Translations under genes and position numbers: made by a program | DNA from: Jaapia argillacea MUCL 33604 | Taxonomy: Eukaryota > Basidiomycota > Agaricomycetes > Jaapiales > Jaapiaceae | Direction: 5' to 3' | Assembly (NCBI GenBank): GCA_000697665.1 | Contig: KL197709.1 | Location: forward strand, 2,030,538 to 2,094,537 | DNA: 64,000 bases | Part shown: positions 12,672 to 25,239 of the stretch, in pieces | Layout of the letters: the number at the start of each line of letters is the position of its first letter | Position numbering within the stretch: the first letter of the stretch is position 1 | Notes under the pieces: model-generated | Databases searched by the model: none | What the model saw: the letters and a program-made list of their open reading frames with translations, nothing else | Told to the model about the DNA's origin: nothing

Positions 12672-12843
12672 TGAAGCGTTTGTACTGGGCTGCTGTCCCC
12701 TACCTCCGGATTGTACCAACCAAGATCCTTGTAACTAAACAATAATACAAATAGTGACTTACAATAGTCCTTGAAGACAAAGCATTACAAGATTGATAGC
12801 AAGGAAAACATAAACAATAGGTTGAGATTACAGTCGATGGGAC

Positions 12844-15800
12844 TCAACCACGTTTGATACTACCATTCTTCTCATCCTCCAAATATTGGCCAATCGCCAC
12901 AATGTCCTGTCCTGCCCTTCGCAAATAGCCTGCAAGGATATCTCGCTCCGCGTGAGGAAGGAGGTCCTGAAGTTTGTTCACTTGTCGGATAAATTCTGGG
13001 TCCGAGTCATTGGGAGCTGGAGGCGCCGAGCGAGAACCTCCGAAGAAAGAGGGCCTCTTCCCAGCAGAGCTCTGCCGTCGGGTCAGGTTCGACGCTTTCA
13101 CTTGGAGGGGCTCCTTATCGGAGATAGTGGCTAAAGCGATCGTTTGGGACCGCTGTACGCGCCCGGGCGCTGCTCGAGGACCTCCAGGAACTGGATGGTC
13201 GCTAGGTAAACCAGACCGTGAAGAAATACTGGGGGGCGTCTTGATAAGAAGGCGATTGGACGTTTGTGGACTGTTCGGTGCAGTACCAGCTTTCCTAACG
13301 CTCGCCTTTCTCCCAATAGAAGCAAAAAATCCCCCACCGAGAGCTCTGGCAGGAGACTGGGGTGAGCGAAGGGATCCTGGTGACCCCACATTGGTGGTCA
13401 GTCTCGTGGGAGGGCTGATAGCTAATGAAGGATATGGTAGAGTAGGCGGGGGACCATTGGGTAATGACATGTCATCCGCTGATCGTACTGATAGATCGGT
13501 CGCAGTGTACGCATCCGAACGTATCGGAAACGTTGCTTCGGAACCCTGTGACCCATGGGACGTATGTCGTGGCTGCCCTGTAAAGCCTCTAGAAGATGGT
13601 CCTACTGGCCCATAGGGGGATAAGCCGAAACGAGATGCCGAGCCACGGGGAGTGCCTAGTGGTGGTAGAGGATATGAGACCAAAATGCCAAGAAGATAGT
13701 ACAATTATTCACTCACCCTTCAGCCTAGTGGCGGCCACCCAGTCCCCTAGCCCGCAGTCATGTCTTCCCAACTCGTTGATCTTCTGTGCGTATCCGATGG
13801 CACGGTCTAACGCACTCCTCTTCGAAAGGACATCACCACAGTTCATGGCAGCAGGCCAAGTTGACTTGATCTTTGGGGCAGATGGCGGAAGAGGAGGTAA
13901 CGTGGATGGAGACGGAATTCTAGATGACCGTAGTAACGACTGTTCGCTCGACTTCTTGTCTGAAATGATGGATGGCGTGCGGGGTAAGGAAGAGAATCGT
14001 TTGAGGTTTGTCAAAGCTCCCTTGAAAATCTTCTCAGGGGCCGACGGTAGGGAAGGAGCTCCTCTGTTTCCCACCGACAGGGATCGCGACACTCGGACTT
14101 CAGCAGACGATGAGTGCGTGCTCGAGGAAGCTGTCTCTCCTTCTGACGACATAGTCATGTGCGAAACGTCATTTCCCATACTCATACTCGCCCAACTCTT
14201 CTCTCTACGTAGGTCAAGCCCAGCAAGCCTATCCGGTTCTTTAGTAAGAGTTTGGAGAGGTGGCTCTATAACTGTGGGGATGGGAACATCTGCCGAGGTA
14301 TTCTTAACCTCAGGAGATTGCCCCGCTACGGTTTCTGGAACGACGGGTAGAGGCATTTCTTGGGTTTCTTGCGGGACAGGATCTGCCTGAGGATGGGCCG
14401 ACTCAGGGGCTTCTGTAAATTTTGACGGTGGAAAGGCGCCTTCACGGAAGTGAGTAGGAAGGGGTGGAAGCGAGGGCTGGGATGGCGCATGGGATGGAGC
14501 GTCATGACCAGGTTCTGACAAAGTCCTGCAGGAACATGAAAATCTGCAAATGATCCGATGCAAAAAGCTTACTGAGGTTGATCAATTTGATCCGTGGAGT
14601 TGTTGTCTGACACTGCAATAATAGAAAAGTCCGAGTTCGCACGTCTTAACAGGGGTTTCGATGATTCTGGTGAGAGGAAAGTAGGTTTAGATTCGGGAAC
14701 CTGAAGGGGTTGCTTGACAGCTTCGGTATCACCGCGTCTACGAGAAGTAGAAGGGGGAGGGGGTGAATGGAGCCGTGGAGGGCGGGGAGGTGGAGGAGAA
14801 CTCGTATCGATATCAAATATAGCGCGGGGAGGAGGGGGTAGAGGGCCCGCAGTCGCGTGGACGCCCGGTTTGTAGTGCAAGTATGACGACTTCGAAGTGG
14901 TTGAAAGCTCTGACACAGTAGAGCGGGCGGGTTGGGAGGAAGATTGTATGTTAGTGATTGAGTGTAGCTTCAAGTCAGCGTCGCGGGACGTCGCCGAACG
15001 ACCCCATATATTCTCATTCAGCCCTACTACCACTGGACCCGCGACTCCTACATGTACATCCTTTCCTTCTCCAATACTCGGGGTGGGAAACGGTGCGTTC
15101 TGCTTCATCAGACTGAAGGCAGACGGCGCGCGATCCTGGCTATGTTGGGTGGTGGTACGTGCATCGTTATCGGACATATCAGAGGCTACGCCAGGTGATG
15201 ACGAACGCGACTGAGGCATCTGAAATATCGGTGGTTTCAGAGTCTCTTTGCCCACAGATGCTCCCTTTGATGGACGACTTGAAGCCGAGTTAGGACGTTG
15301 GGTTGTAGCCACCACAGGGCTTGTTCCCACAATCCCGACATCGCGAGAGGTTTTGTGACGAACGCCAGAGAACTTGGATGGCTTGGGGACTTCAGATGCA
15401 GAACGATGGTGACTGGAGATTGAGCCCGTGCGGGCTTGGGTATTGCCGACATCGAAACTCCGGGCGGGAGCGGTAGGTGGGGGAGTGAGATTCGTGTATG
15501 TCTTGGGTGACGCATCAGGAGGGGCCACGAGTGCTAGGCCACGGAGATGCGCGTCCAACCCCCGTCGAGTGAGCAAGCTACCAGATCTCGACATGGTAGA
15601 TTCGGAGTTGGCGCCCTTGGTGTGGAAGCTCCGTTGGCGATGGACAGACGAAGCGGAGGAATCCAGTTCCACTATAGCGAGTCGACGTTTGTCTGCTCCG
15701 CCTTCAGATGGTTGACTCGGACGTCGTCTGTGTGTGCCTGTGGCTACGGGTTCTGATATTCTCGACTCCTGGTCTGTGGTCGTAGGTACGTCATCGTAGT

Positions 15801-16113
15801 CAGAGGAGTAGTCCGAGGGCGTGTTAGTTCCAGACGACATCTGACGCTGACGCCGGGAGGAAGCCTCATTGCGGTTTCCACTAGATGGAGGGTGATAATC
15901 TCGGCCAGCGTCTGAAGATTGATAATAGGACAGAATCCTGTCCGTATCCTGGCGGGCTATATTCGGGCGTGGCAAAGAAGCTAATGATAGGAACATGGTT
16001 GAGAGGGGCTGTTGCTTGGTGGGAAGTGTTGCGCTGTGCTCACCAGATGAAGAAACGGGGGGGTTGGAGACGAGAAGTGGTTGACTTGCAGTCCGCAGTC
16101 GTGTCGAGCTCAT
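12844..16113 (-). CDS. Ser/Pro-rich disordered protein with a C-terminal CUE-like helix bundle
   Basis: Three exons on the minus strand (16113-14573, 14525-13717, 13655-12844) close to 1053 aa. Most of the protein is low-complexity Ser/Pro/Arg with polyproline patches (about residues 415-445). The only ordered parts are a short helical block (SALDRAIGYAQKINELGRHD, about 745-765) and the last ~55 residues. In the tail, EFIRQVNKLQDLLPHAERDI followed by YLRRAGQDIVAIGQYLE has the L-F/L-P...L pattern of a CUE ubiquitin-binding domain. The function is unknown; ubiquitin binding is inferred from that pattern only. It runs convergent with the HEI10-like gene, about 170 bp apart. Confidence 0.75.
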
Positions 16114-16383
16114 GACAGCAAACGCGGTCAGGCAAGGGGCGTAGAATGTTACTACGAGTGAGGTGTTTTACAGGGCATGAAATGCGAGAATAAACGTTGT
16201 TCCAAAGGTGTGCGGGCGCATGGCAAGAGGCTTGATCTATTCGGTCAAGTTATATCCACGTGGATGCCACTCGGCTATTGTCCGCCACATTGGGCGCCAT
16301 CACGGCGGTCAAGATCTTGGGCTTCCCACTGATCATTGATACTGTAACTCTTACACAGGTTCTTTCGTACAGACGACACAGCT

Positions 16384-19080
16384 TTACCATTCCATCTTCT
16401 TCGTCTTCCCCGTCGACGTGATGGGGATTTTCCCCTTATAACCCAAGCCATCCAACCACGGCCACATCGCAGTCCTCCTCTGCTCGAAGGCCTCAATAGA
16501 CTCCGCCTTCTGGAGGGTGAGGGCAATGTCGTCCAATCCGTTCAACAAGCAGTGTCGTCGGAAAGGATCAGCGGTGAACTTGATGGGCGCCTTCCCACCT
16601 GTCCGCCGGATCTCCTCCTTCTCCAAGTCGACCTCAAGCTCCAAACCTGCCTCCGCATCTTCGGCAAGAGTTTTACAGTCCGATTCAGGCAGGGCTATGG
16701 GCAACATCCCATTTTGCATCGTGTTGTTTCGGAAAATTTCTGCAAAGCTCGGCGCGATGATGCAGCGAATTCCGAAATCATTTCTGAGAAAGGTCTTGAA
16801 TTAGACGTGCGCTAGTTCCAAACAAGAAATGCACTCACAAACTCCACGGCGCATGCTCTCTCGAACTACCACACCCAAAGTTCTTTCCTGTACAGACGAG
16901 GATCTTGGACCTGTCGTATGGCGAGCGGTTCAGAATGAAGTCGGTCTCCTTGCCGGTATGTGGATCCTTTCGCAAGGTATAAAAGAGCGCATTGGCCAAT
17001 CCGGTACGCTTGAGGGTCTTCAAGAATTGCTTCGGAATAATCATATCCGTGTCGACATTCTCGATGTGCATAGGGGCTGCAATGCCCTTCACTGTTGTGA
17101 AGGGCTCTACACTCGACGGCGCCTCAGAGGGAGGAAGTTCCGCGCCACCCGTATGGAAAGGCTTTTCTGGTTCTGGGGAAGGGAGCGCGGGGTCGGTGAG
17201 GAACTCTGCCTCGCTCGTGACCTTCAACTTCGTCCCAGTACCAGCATCACTCTCTGACACAGAACCCATGATCTTCCGTACGTCCGACAACTTGCCAGTC
17301 ATAGCAGCAGCAGCAGCCATCGCCGGGCTAACCAAATGAGTTCGTCCACCCGAGCCTTGGCGGCCCTCGAAATTGCGATTACTCGTACTGGCACAACGCT
17401 CTCCAGCGTTTAGCTGATCGGGATTCATACCCAAGCACATCGAGCACCCGGCCTCACGCCAGTCAAACCCTGCGCGTTTGAAGATGACATCCAAACCCTC
17501 GGCCTCCGCATGTTGTTTGATAAGACCAGACCCGGGGACAACCATCGCGTGCACGCCCTTTGCAACCTGAGCGTTCGGCCCGGCAGCCAAAACCACATTC
17601 GCGGCAGATCGGAGGTCCTCGATACGACTGTTTGTGCAAGATCCGATGAAGACTTTGTCGACAGTGATATCCTCGATGAGAGTGTTGGGAGTAAGCCCCA
17701 TATACTTCAACGAGCGCTCGGCTGAGGCACGCTTGACAGGATCTGATATCTTGGCGGGATCGGGTACACGGCCAGTAATCGGAACGACGTCTTGAGGTGA
17801 GGTCCCCCAAGTCACGGTCGGAATGATATCCTCTGCTCGGATGGCTACTTCCACATCAAACTTGGCCCCTTCATCCGACCTTAATGATCGCCAATATGCC
17901 ACGGCACGATCCCACTCTTCTCCCTTTGGTGCGAGAGGTCGACCGCGCAGATATTCGAAAGTGATATCATCCGGAGCAACCATGCCGGCACGAGCACCAG
18001 CCTCGATACTCATGTTGCAAACACTCATACGTGCCTCCATGCTGAATCCGCGGAAAACGGACCCGGCATATTCGATAACGGACCCCGTGCCCCCAGCTGT
18101 GCCGATGACACCAATAATGTGGAGGATCACGTCCTTCGAGGTGACACCTTCGTGGAGAGCGCCATCGACACTGATGCGCATATTTTTGCCCTTCTTTTGA
18201 AGAAGAGTTTGAGTGGCAAGAACATGCTCCACTTCCGAGGTTCCGATACCAAAGGCCAATGCACCAAACGCGCCATGTGCTGTTGAAAAAAACACCAGTC
18301 CAGTTCTATATCACAAATGTGGGAGGATAATCTTACTAGAGGTGTGGGAGTCACCACAGACACACGTAATGCCAGGCAACTAGAGTGGAGGTGAGTGGGA
18401 CGATTGGTGGAATATCCTCCTCGACGTACCGTGAAACCTTGCTCAGGGCCAATGACGTGTACAATCCCTGGTCTTCATGTGAGGAAGTGGGTCTCAGTTT
18501 AAGGAAGATGCCCATACCTTGTCGCCGATCGGTCATGCCAAAGTAAGTCAATCCAAACTCCTTTACATTTTCCTCAAGAGCCACACACTGAGCACGGGAA
18601 TCCGGTTCGGCAATGAAAGTTTCGACTGATTTGAAGTTCTTGCGAGAAACCGTGCTGCAATCACAATCAGTATCGGCCCCGGAGTTGGATCGAACTGCAC
18701 ATACGGAACGTTATGGTCAACCGTAGCCAACGAGCAATCGGGACGGCGAACTGGACGGTTTGCATGACGCCTGAATACCGAGATCAGGTGATTGGACGAG
18801 TTGTTCTTCGCGGATGTAACTCACAATCCTTCGAACGCTTGTGGACTCGTTACTTCATGGACCAAATGTCTGGGAGTGATATCTGAGCTCCTGGCGAATC
18901 GGATGGACAAAAATCTTACCGATCAATGTATAAGAGGGTAAGACCATCCTCTTGTACGCTCCTAAAGGTTGATATGGCTGTCAGGAGAGCAATCGTGCAG
19001 ATACGACCGGATACTAACACGACGTGATCATCCCAGATTTTATCGTACAAAGTACGTGGTTGGGTTACGACGGCAGGCAT
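16384..19080 (-). CDS. LEU1: 3-isopropylmalate dehydratase (isopropylmalate isomerase)
   Basis: Nine exons on the minus strand (19080-19019, 18961-18920, 18869-18825, 18770-18705, 18654-18518, 18467-18430, 18379-18337, 18279-16839, 16783-16384) close to 757 aa, the usual length of the fused fungal enzyme. It converts 2- to 3-isopropylmalate in leucine synthesis and needs a [4Fe-4S] cluster. Visible marks are DKIWDDHVV at the N-terminus, [29 protein letters not shown], a [10 protein letters not shown] cluster motif near residue 420, and the swivel domain [12 protein letters not shown]. It ends GKTKKMEW. Large and small bacterial subunits (LeuC and LeuD) are fused here, as in other fungi. Confidence 0.97.
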
Positions 19081-20105
19081 TTTGGTGAGTTGGTTGGAGC
19101 GAGGGGTTATGAGGTTTTGAGAAAGTGAGAATAAACAGATAGGGTACCTCCAACGACGGGATCCGTTATAAACTTGGACTGAGGGAGATTGAAGTCAACG
19201 GCATTCGGCCGATTTCGAGTCGGCCGACTGACACGTGACTGCTTCGGAGTTGTCGCACTTTCGGCTGATAAGGCTAGCAAGCGAACAAAGTACCTTCGCT
19301 CAACATCCACGTCGCGACCCTTGCGAGGTTCGGGCATGTGTGCCCACCATTAGGTCTAGTCGTGACAGAAAGCCCGCTCAAAGAGGTACGGAGAAACGTG
19401 TATTTCATTACGGACGCTCGAAGCCTCAATATACAACTGATAACGATCTACTATACGTCAAGCCCACCAATCCTCCTTGACAGAACTTGAACAGATAGGG
19501 AACAGAACTTACCCATGCATCCGGAGAAGATCTCGTCAGGGCCTCGGGGTAAATATCCGCAGTTGTCCGCCGAGAACTCGGGTAGGGGATTACGCGAGGA
19601 AAGCGATAAATCGAAGGTTTTGACCACAGAATCGAAGCTGAGGCGGATATATCTCAAGACAAATCCTATAAAACCGACAGACCGCTAATTTCGTCAGAGC
19701 ACGTAGGGTCGAGATAGGACCAAGGGCGAGGAGCGATAACACAGTATTGGAGGGACAGACAAGATAACTTAGCCCCGAGAGAACGCAGCGCAAGTCAGTT
19801 CAACGAGCCGCACTCAAAGCCTGTTTTCGTGCCAATCTCTTCATTAGAGTGTCCATATCGCAGAAATAGAAAACATAGGGATCCAGAGACGCATGATAAG
19901 GAGTCGAGATGAGACCATCGATTGACAATGAGACGTGAAACGAGTAAAGCAGTTGTCGATGATGGCGAGGTTGACTTTGGGCGCTTGTCCAATGTCGAGC
20001 GGGCATTGCCGAAGAAACTGCACAGTTCCTCTCAGCCACCCGATCTGTCCCAATTTGGCTGGACGAGATACAAGCCCAAGCCCAAGCTCAAGGACACCGT
20101 CAACA
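19081..20105. other. Long divergent intergenic region between LEU1 and RPL29
   Basis: About 1 kb between the divergent starts of LEU1 and RPL29. A TATAAAA lies near 19666 on the plus strand. Several short frames exist, but none shows a recognisable protein or splices well. I read it as regulatory and non-coding, though a small lineage-specific gene cannot be excluded. Confidence 0.45.
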
Positions 20106-20514
20106 ATGGCCAAATCAAAGAAGTACGTCGAGTTCAATGGTTGCGACGAGAATATTGTGCTGAACCTGTTTCCAGTCATACCAATCACAACCAAAACAAG
20201 AAGGCTCACCGTAATGGTATCAAGAGCCCGAAGGGTAGCCGAGGGCAACGAACACGGTCATTGAAGGGTGTACGTTGCACAGTCTCTTTCATCTTTGATG
20301 AACCTGAATCAACCTCACGGACAGGTGGACGCCAAGGTTCGTTACGAGGCATGAAACTAGCTTTCCCAAACTAACCACTCCCTCCAGTTCCGCCGAAACG
20401 CTCGATTTGCGGCCATTGGCTCAGTACGTCTCACGTTCTTCACTCTCCTAGATGTTAACCTGAAGGTTCTCACAGCACAAGGCTCGGGTCGAGCAAAAAG
20501 AAGCCGCGTCATGA
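20106..20514 (+). CDS. RPL29: 60S ribosomal protein L29 (eL29)
   Basis: Five exons (20106-20122, 20176-20269, 20325-20336, 20388-20423, 20476-20514) give 65 aa, the normal size of fungal eL29. The protein starts MAKSKNHTNHNQNKKAHRNG, the family signature, continues with RTRSLKGVDAKFRRNARFAA, and ends KEAAS. It is a small basic protein of the large ribosomal subunit. The first coding exon is 17 nt and the third is 12 nt, encoding only VDAK. All junctions keep the frame. It runs convergent with TFC1, about 220 bp apart. Confidence 0.97.
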
Positions 20515-20735
20515 TTTGGTGCCAAGATGTTGCGAGAGTGGAGATCGATGTAGAGTGGAGAGCCCGGTTGCCCTCCGAGGGCCCGTCATGTATCACCTAC
20601 CATGCGTATGTCGCTATGCCTAGGAGCCAGAAACGAGAAAACCCTTCAAAAACGCGCATATCTTACGCTGGGATCAAGGATGTTGCGTTGTCCCACCAGA
20701 ACCCGTACACTGCATACATTCAAAAATCTGTGGTT

Positions 20736-22956
20736 TTACGTGGCCTCCGACCGCTGTTCCTGTAACGTTTTTGCGTTTCGCTCCAACGTCGCCCGTAGTC
20801 TGGCAGCCTATATGCACGAGAAAGATTTAGACCACTCAGATCCCACGAAGGTACACAGCTCACCGCTACGTCCTCTGGTGGCAACGCTCCTTTTGCCATA
20901 TTGTGTTTGCCATACCGCAATTTCCTGTTCGTGGTCGCGGGTTTCAAAGCCGCAGGGTCCGTCGAAAGAAGTGCTGTACACTCTTCGTCTGTGGCAATAT
21001 GACCTTCCAACAAACAAAAGAACTTGTGACGAAGGACGGTTTTGATCTGTTCAAAGGCATGTGTGGTGTACCATCCATCACGCTCCTAATCCCAATAAAC
21101 CGGTCAGTTCAAATTCGATGGAGGAGCAGAAGATGCCTTGCATTGCAGACATCCCTCAAAGCCTCATCGTCCTCGATCATATCTTTGAGCATAGGGTCGA
21201 TAATGTCGCACAACTGGAAAGCGGCCGTCTCTTTCGACATCGTAACCCCATCAAATACATGGGATTGACTGTCCAACCATCAGGGATCGTCACGGACGAA
21301 AGTAATGAGCTTGTCGCACCGACTCTCTCCCTCAACGGCCTGTTCTTGGTTATCGACAAGTGCTCGACGGCCGGTGTTGATCCGACTCTCCTGACGACGT
21401 GAGACGACCGAGGGGCGAGCGATAGGGTGGTTAATGTTTCTGAAATATAAACGTTGGTAACTGTAAACCATATACTTCAGCTATGGTGATACCGATACCA
21501 ATCCCAGCAACGAAAACACACAATCGGGCATTAGGATCTTGTCTTGGGTCATAACTGAATCGAATCAAGGTATCCCGCCAGGGACCATCACCAAAACTAT
21601 AGCCGACAAGAGGTAGGAGGACCTTGGAGCTTCCGCGGTATGAGAACACGATAGCCGCAGGAGTCACACGAGCGCGTACTTGTGGATATCCCTGGCTTCG
21701 GCAGGGGTAAATTGGTTGAACAATGCTGCTCTTGTCCAGACGGGTCGTTCGTCGAAGCGCTGCAAGGAGCAACATCATCACACAAATAGAGGTGGGAGGA
21801 TGTAATAGACAGCACACCTCTTTCAGCAGTTTCAATAGTCGTTTATCCACTCGCTCACGAGTTTCCTCAACAAGCGCAGGAGGCTTGTCGGGGACCTGAA
21901 GCAAAGGGTGAGTGTTCGATTATCTGGCATCTCGATTAATGGGAGCTACGAACGTTTTGGTCGGTGAATACGATCGAAGCAGGGCCGTAGCCTTTCCAGC
22001 GTGATTTATTGATCAGTCTCTTTTTCTCTTCACCATTCGCGTCGATGACAGTTGTAACCGTGGACATGGGATTTGCCTTGAAGCTAGATCCCAACCATGT
22101 CAGAGGCGATAGAGATGATAATCCACCCGATGGTTTACTTGTAGTTTAACGGGACAGCCTGTCGGCTGAATAAGGGGGGAGGGAACAAGCGTAGATTACT
22201 CCGCGTCTTGATGTCGGGCCCCTCCTCGGGTCCTTCTGTTAGTTGGGGGTCGATTTGCATCGAATCAGCGTCCATTGCAACCTGATAATCCTCTTTTTCT
22301 GGTGGGATTCTAAAATTTCGGATAGCTTCCACTGCATATACCCTACTTAACGTGTGTGATCAAAGTTAGTTAATCGTGCTCACCGTCCATGTTATCCATC
22401 GCCTGTCGTAACTGAGTGATAGGATCTTCAGAATCAGGCTGATACTGATAGTCCGCCATACCTGTAAGAGAAACATAGTCAGTCTGTTCAGCAAGTGAAA
22501 AGTAAAAGAAAACTCACTTCGAAATCTGACAGTCTTTGGGATCACGCCAAGGGCCTCAACTGTGTACTCACCCATCATCTCATCTCCCGCAGAGTCATCT
22601 GAGATTAATTTCCTTCGCTTTCGTTTGACGACTTTTAGCAGGATGTTGGACGTTGAAGCCAGGTCACCAGGGATTGGATGGGAGAAGGGATTTTCAGGTC
22701 TGAGATTCAGTTCAACCAATCCATCATGCTTTGAAGCGGTTCTTTTGAACGCATTGTCCAAGCTGGACTGCCCACCCATATTTCGGATTGCGGCTGGTAC
22801 AGAAGCGGGTTGGACATAGCCAGGATACTCGATGGAGTAGAAAGGAGTCGCAGGCAGAGGATGCTCAGGTGCCCCTTTATTGGCAGAGGGTTGGGATGGA
22901 CCTGCTTCCATGATGGTGGGGGATACAAGAGTCGCGTACTCGTCACGTGTGGACAT
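20736..22956 (-). CDS. TFC1: TFIIIC subunit 5 (tau95/Tfc1/GTF3C5), RNA polymerase III factor
   Basis: Eleven exons on the minus strand (22956-22518, 22461-22384, 22331-22139, 22083-21954, 21895-21818, 21759-21680, 21629-21522, 21460-21320, 21268-21142, 21085-20864, 20807-20736) close to 555 aa. TFIIIC binds the A and B boxes of tRNA genes, and this subunit contacts the A block. Marks include SIEYPGYVQPA, ELNLRPENPFSHPI, FPPPLFSRQAVP, LVGYSFGDGPWRD, SYDPRQDPNARFYQ, SHVFDG and CNERDGWYTTHAFEQI. The intron after exon 9 (21141-21086) must be GC-AG, because only that restores CNERDGWY. An upstream in-frame ATG at 22989 exists. I prefer 22956, since the upstream stretch looks like untranslated leader. 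Confidence 0.93.
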
Positions 22957-23014
22957 GATCTGAAATAATGGATGGTAGGCTACATGCAACGATACAACTA
23001 TGTCTATCTCGCCG

Positions 23015-23538
23015 TCACTTATTACTCGCAGCCTTTATCAGCTCCTGCATAGCTTCCTGAAAATCGGGGGGATGTGTTAGTTAGGACGGAACCTGACGAA
23101 TCAGCAACCCACCTTTGAACGGACGTCGATACCAGCATCTTGGAGCGCCTTGGCGACCCTAGACGCGCCTTCTCTGAACTCCGAGTTTGCAGCCAATCTC
23201 AACATCTGTGTAGTGGAAGGGGGCTTGCCGGATGAAGCATCAATACCTAAACAACATGCAGTTGATCAGCTGCCTGGAAGTGTTCTCTCTGGGGGGTCCT
23301 CACCATGCTTTTGCAACAACACTGCAAAATCCTGCAATGCTTGCAGGACCTCCGGTTTGTCTGCGATTTTCTCGAATAAAGTGGTATTCTTGATGTTGCT
23401 AAGGATAGAGTTCTGAGGCTCAGATGCAGCTGGTATGGGAGTTGTGGAGAAGTGACGGATGGGTAGAGTACGTCGGAACGAGTGGTTATGTCTTGCTATA
23501 CATCGGAAAGCGTTGCTGAAGTGGACGGGGGTGAACAT
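23015..23538 (-). CDS. Small mitochondrial protein, unknown function
   Basis: Three exons (23538-23304, 23246-23113, 23056-23015) give 136 aa. The N-terminus is rich in Arg, Ser, His and Phe with no early acidic residues (FRCIARHNHSFRRTLPIRHF), a good mitochondrial presequence. The mature part is helical and ends in a short amphipathic helix (EAMQELIKAA). Small fungal proteins of this kind are often annotated as hypothetical. I do not recognise it. Its start is divergent from PSF3, only 157 bp apart, so they probably share a promoter. Confidence 0.8.
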
Positions 23539-23695
23539 GGCGATAGAAACCGGTCGTGTTGGACTTGGGCGCGAGGGAGCAGTGCCGCAATAGTAAGTGT
23601 CATAATGGCAGACCGTGGGAATGTATGGACGCGTCGCACGCTGAAGTCATCAAACCGTGCCGAGGGGACGCGACTTGAACGCGTCGTTGGCTGAC

Positions 23696-24583
23696 ATGGA
23701 CGAAGATTATTATTCCATAGATTCTATTCTAGCAGAAAACCAGGTATGATTGCCGAACTGCGGTGGAGAATCGCTAACCCGGAGGCAGAAAATACAATGC
23801 ACCTTCAAAGTGGATATTCCAGAGATGGGGCACCTGGACGGTGGAATGGAGCGCGATGTACTGCGCGTCCATATTCTGACCACAAGGATTTCGACTGAAA
23901 CAATTTCCCCAGATTAAAGCTCTCAGCAAGATGCAAATCCCCCTCTGGATGGCGTATATCCTGATATACTCGTTTGTGGCGATCATCTACCATCGAGATG
24001 ATCAGTTAACCCTTGCTCAGAGACTACGCCGACTTCACAATACCCCCGCCATTCAACGCCCGAGTTAGAAACGCGTTAAACGCAGAAGCGAGGAGTGTAC
24101 GATTGTCTGGGCTTGTAGGGCAAGGAGGGTCGTGGTACGGGTTTGGAAAGATAATTATGCAACTGTGCGTCCTCCTGAATTTCAGACGTGACTTTCGTCG
24201 TGATCGGCAACGGCATCGACAGATTGGACGATATCCCCGCAACCGAAATGTCCAACATCCTAACCAAAGTGTGTATTCACCGTCAGCTGCGCATCCAAAC
24301 CTTGAATATTCTCCACAGACATTCCGGGATCGTTTGCTCGAGGTAATTGACCAAGCACAGCACTTTGCCGCGCTGGGTTCAGGAGGTGGGGTGCGTAGTA
24401 CAGCTGATGTCACCCAAATGTTCAGGGAGGGTCTTGATAGCACCGAAAGGGAGCGTGAGTCCAACAGTGCAATTCTGCCACGTCGGTGTTGGAAATGACT
24501 CCGGAACAGTGTTCATTCTAGCGCAGGAGAGTGCGAAGCGTACCAAGAAATGGTATGAGACTAGTGAAAGGGGCAGAAGATGA
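23696..24583 (+). CDS. PSF3: GINS complex subunit Psf3, DNA replication
   Basis: Seven exons (23696-23743, 23789-23857, 23913-23971, 24021-24164, 24223-24268, 24319-24454, 24510-24583) close to 191 aa, the usual Psf3 size. GINS joins Cdc45 and Mcm2-7 in the replicative helicase. The protein begins MDEDYYSIDSILAENQKIQC, a Psf3 hallmark, then CTFKVDIPEMGHLDGG, IPLWMAYILIYSDYADF, PPPFNARVRNALNAEA and GGSWYGFGK, and ends SAKRTKKWYETSERGRR. The acceptor at 24222/24223 was chosen over an earlier AG because it restores KIIMQLLDDIP and removes an Arg-rich out-of-frame run. Confidence 0.95.
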
Positions 24584-24677
24584 CAGAACTCGATGATTAA
24601 GTGTATCTGAATGCAGTGAAGACAGATGTACTTATACTGACTTTGACGAGGAACGGAGCGCCTGTAATACCCAGATG

Positions 24678-25036
24678 TTATTCCTCTTTGGATTTCCCTC
24701 CTGTACTGCCTGTATCGCCAGCTTTCCCCGAACCTTGTTTCGCAAGTTTTAGTTCGTGAACGAACCTAACACAAAATACCTGAGTACTCTGTCCAAGTAT
24801 TTCACCAAAGAGCGAACCCACCATTTTACGCTTGCCCAGAGTGCCAGCTCAATACACATCAATGCGATGAGGTGAACATTTCCCGCCGTCAGAAATGTCA
24901 AGGAGGCCAGAACGACGAAGAGAAACGCGAAGGCTCCATCGAGGATAAGAAGGAATGTTGGGTGGAGTGACGAGCCAGGTGTGAGGATGTTCGACAAGAA
25001 GGACGAGTCCAAAGATGTTTCTGCTGCACCGGACAT
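24678..25036 (-). CDS. PKR1: Pkr1-like ER membrane protein, V-ATPase assembly
   Basis: Two exons (25036-24822, 24765-24678) give 100 aa. The sequence has SNILTPGSSLHPTFLLILDG, then two hydrophobic segments (FAFLFVVLASLTFLTAGNVH and LIALMCIELALWASVKW), a WFVHEL motif and a Lys/Gly-rich tail. This is the fungal Pkr1 family, an ER protein that helps assemble the vacuolar ATPase in yeast. The single intron has a normal GTGGGT donor and splitting TGG across the junction restores the WF pair. It runs convergent with PSF3. Confidence 0.9.
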
Positions 25037-25239
25037 CGACCGCTCTCAGGTCAATTGCAAGTGAAAAGAGATGAGATTAATACTGAGATCGTTGAGAAGA
25101 ACCGGGCGTTGAGAGGGAGACGGTTGTCGCGGGCCGGCTTGAAGCGAGTTGAAAACACCACACCAACCTCGTTCAACTCAACACACCCAGCTAACCGCAC
25201 ACGTATTTTCAAACAAGATATGTACGCGTATATAAACCT

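Noticed and set aside
19100-20039. Several minus-strand frames of 60-80 codons between LEU1 and RPL29
   Set aside because: No family resemblance, no splice path joining them, and they lie in a divergent promoter region.
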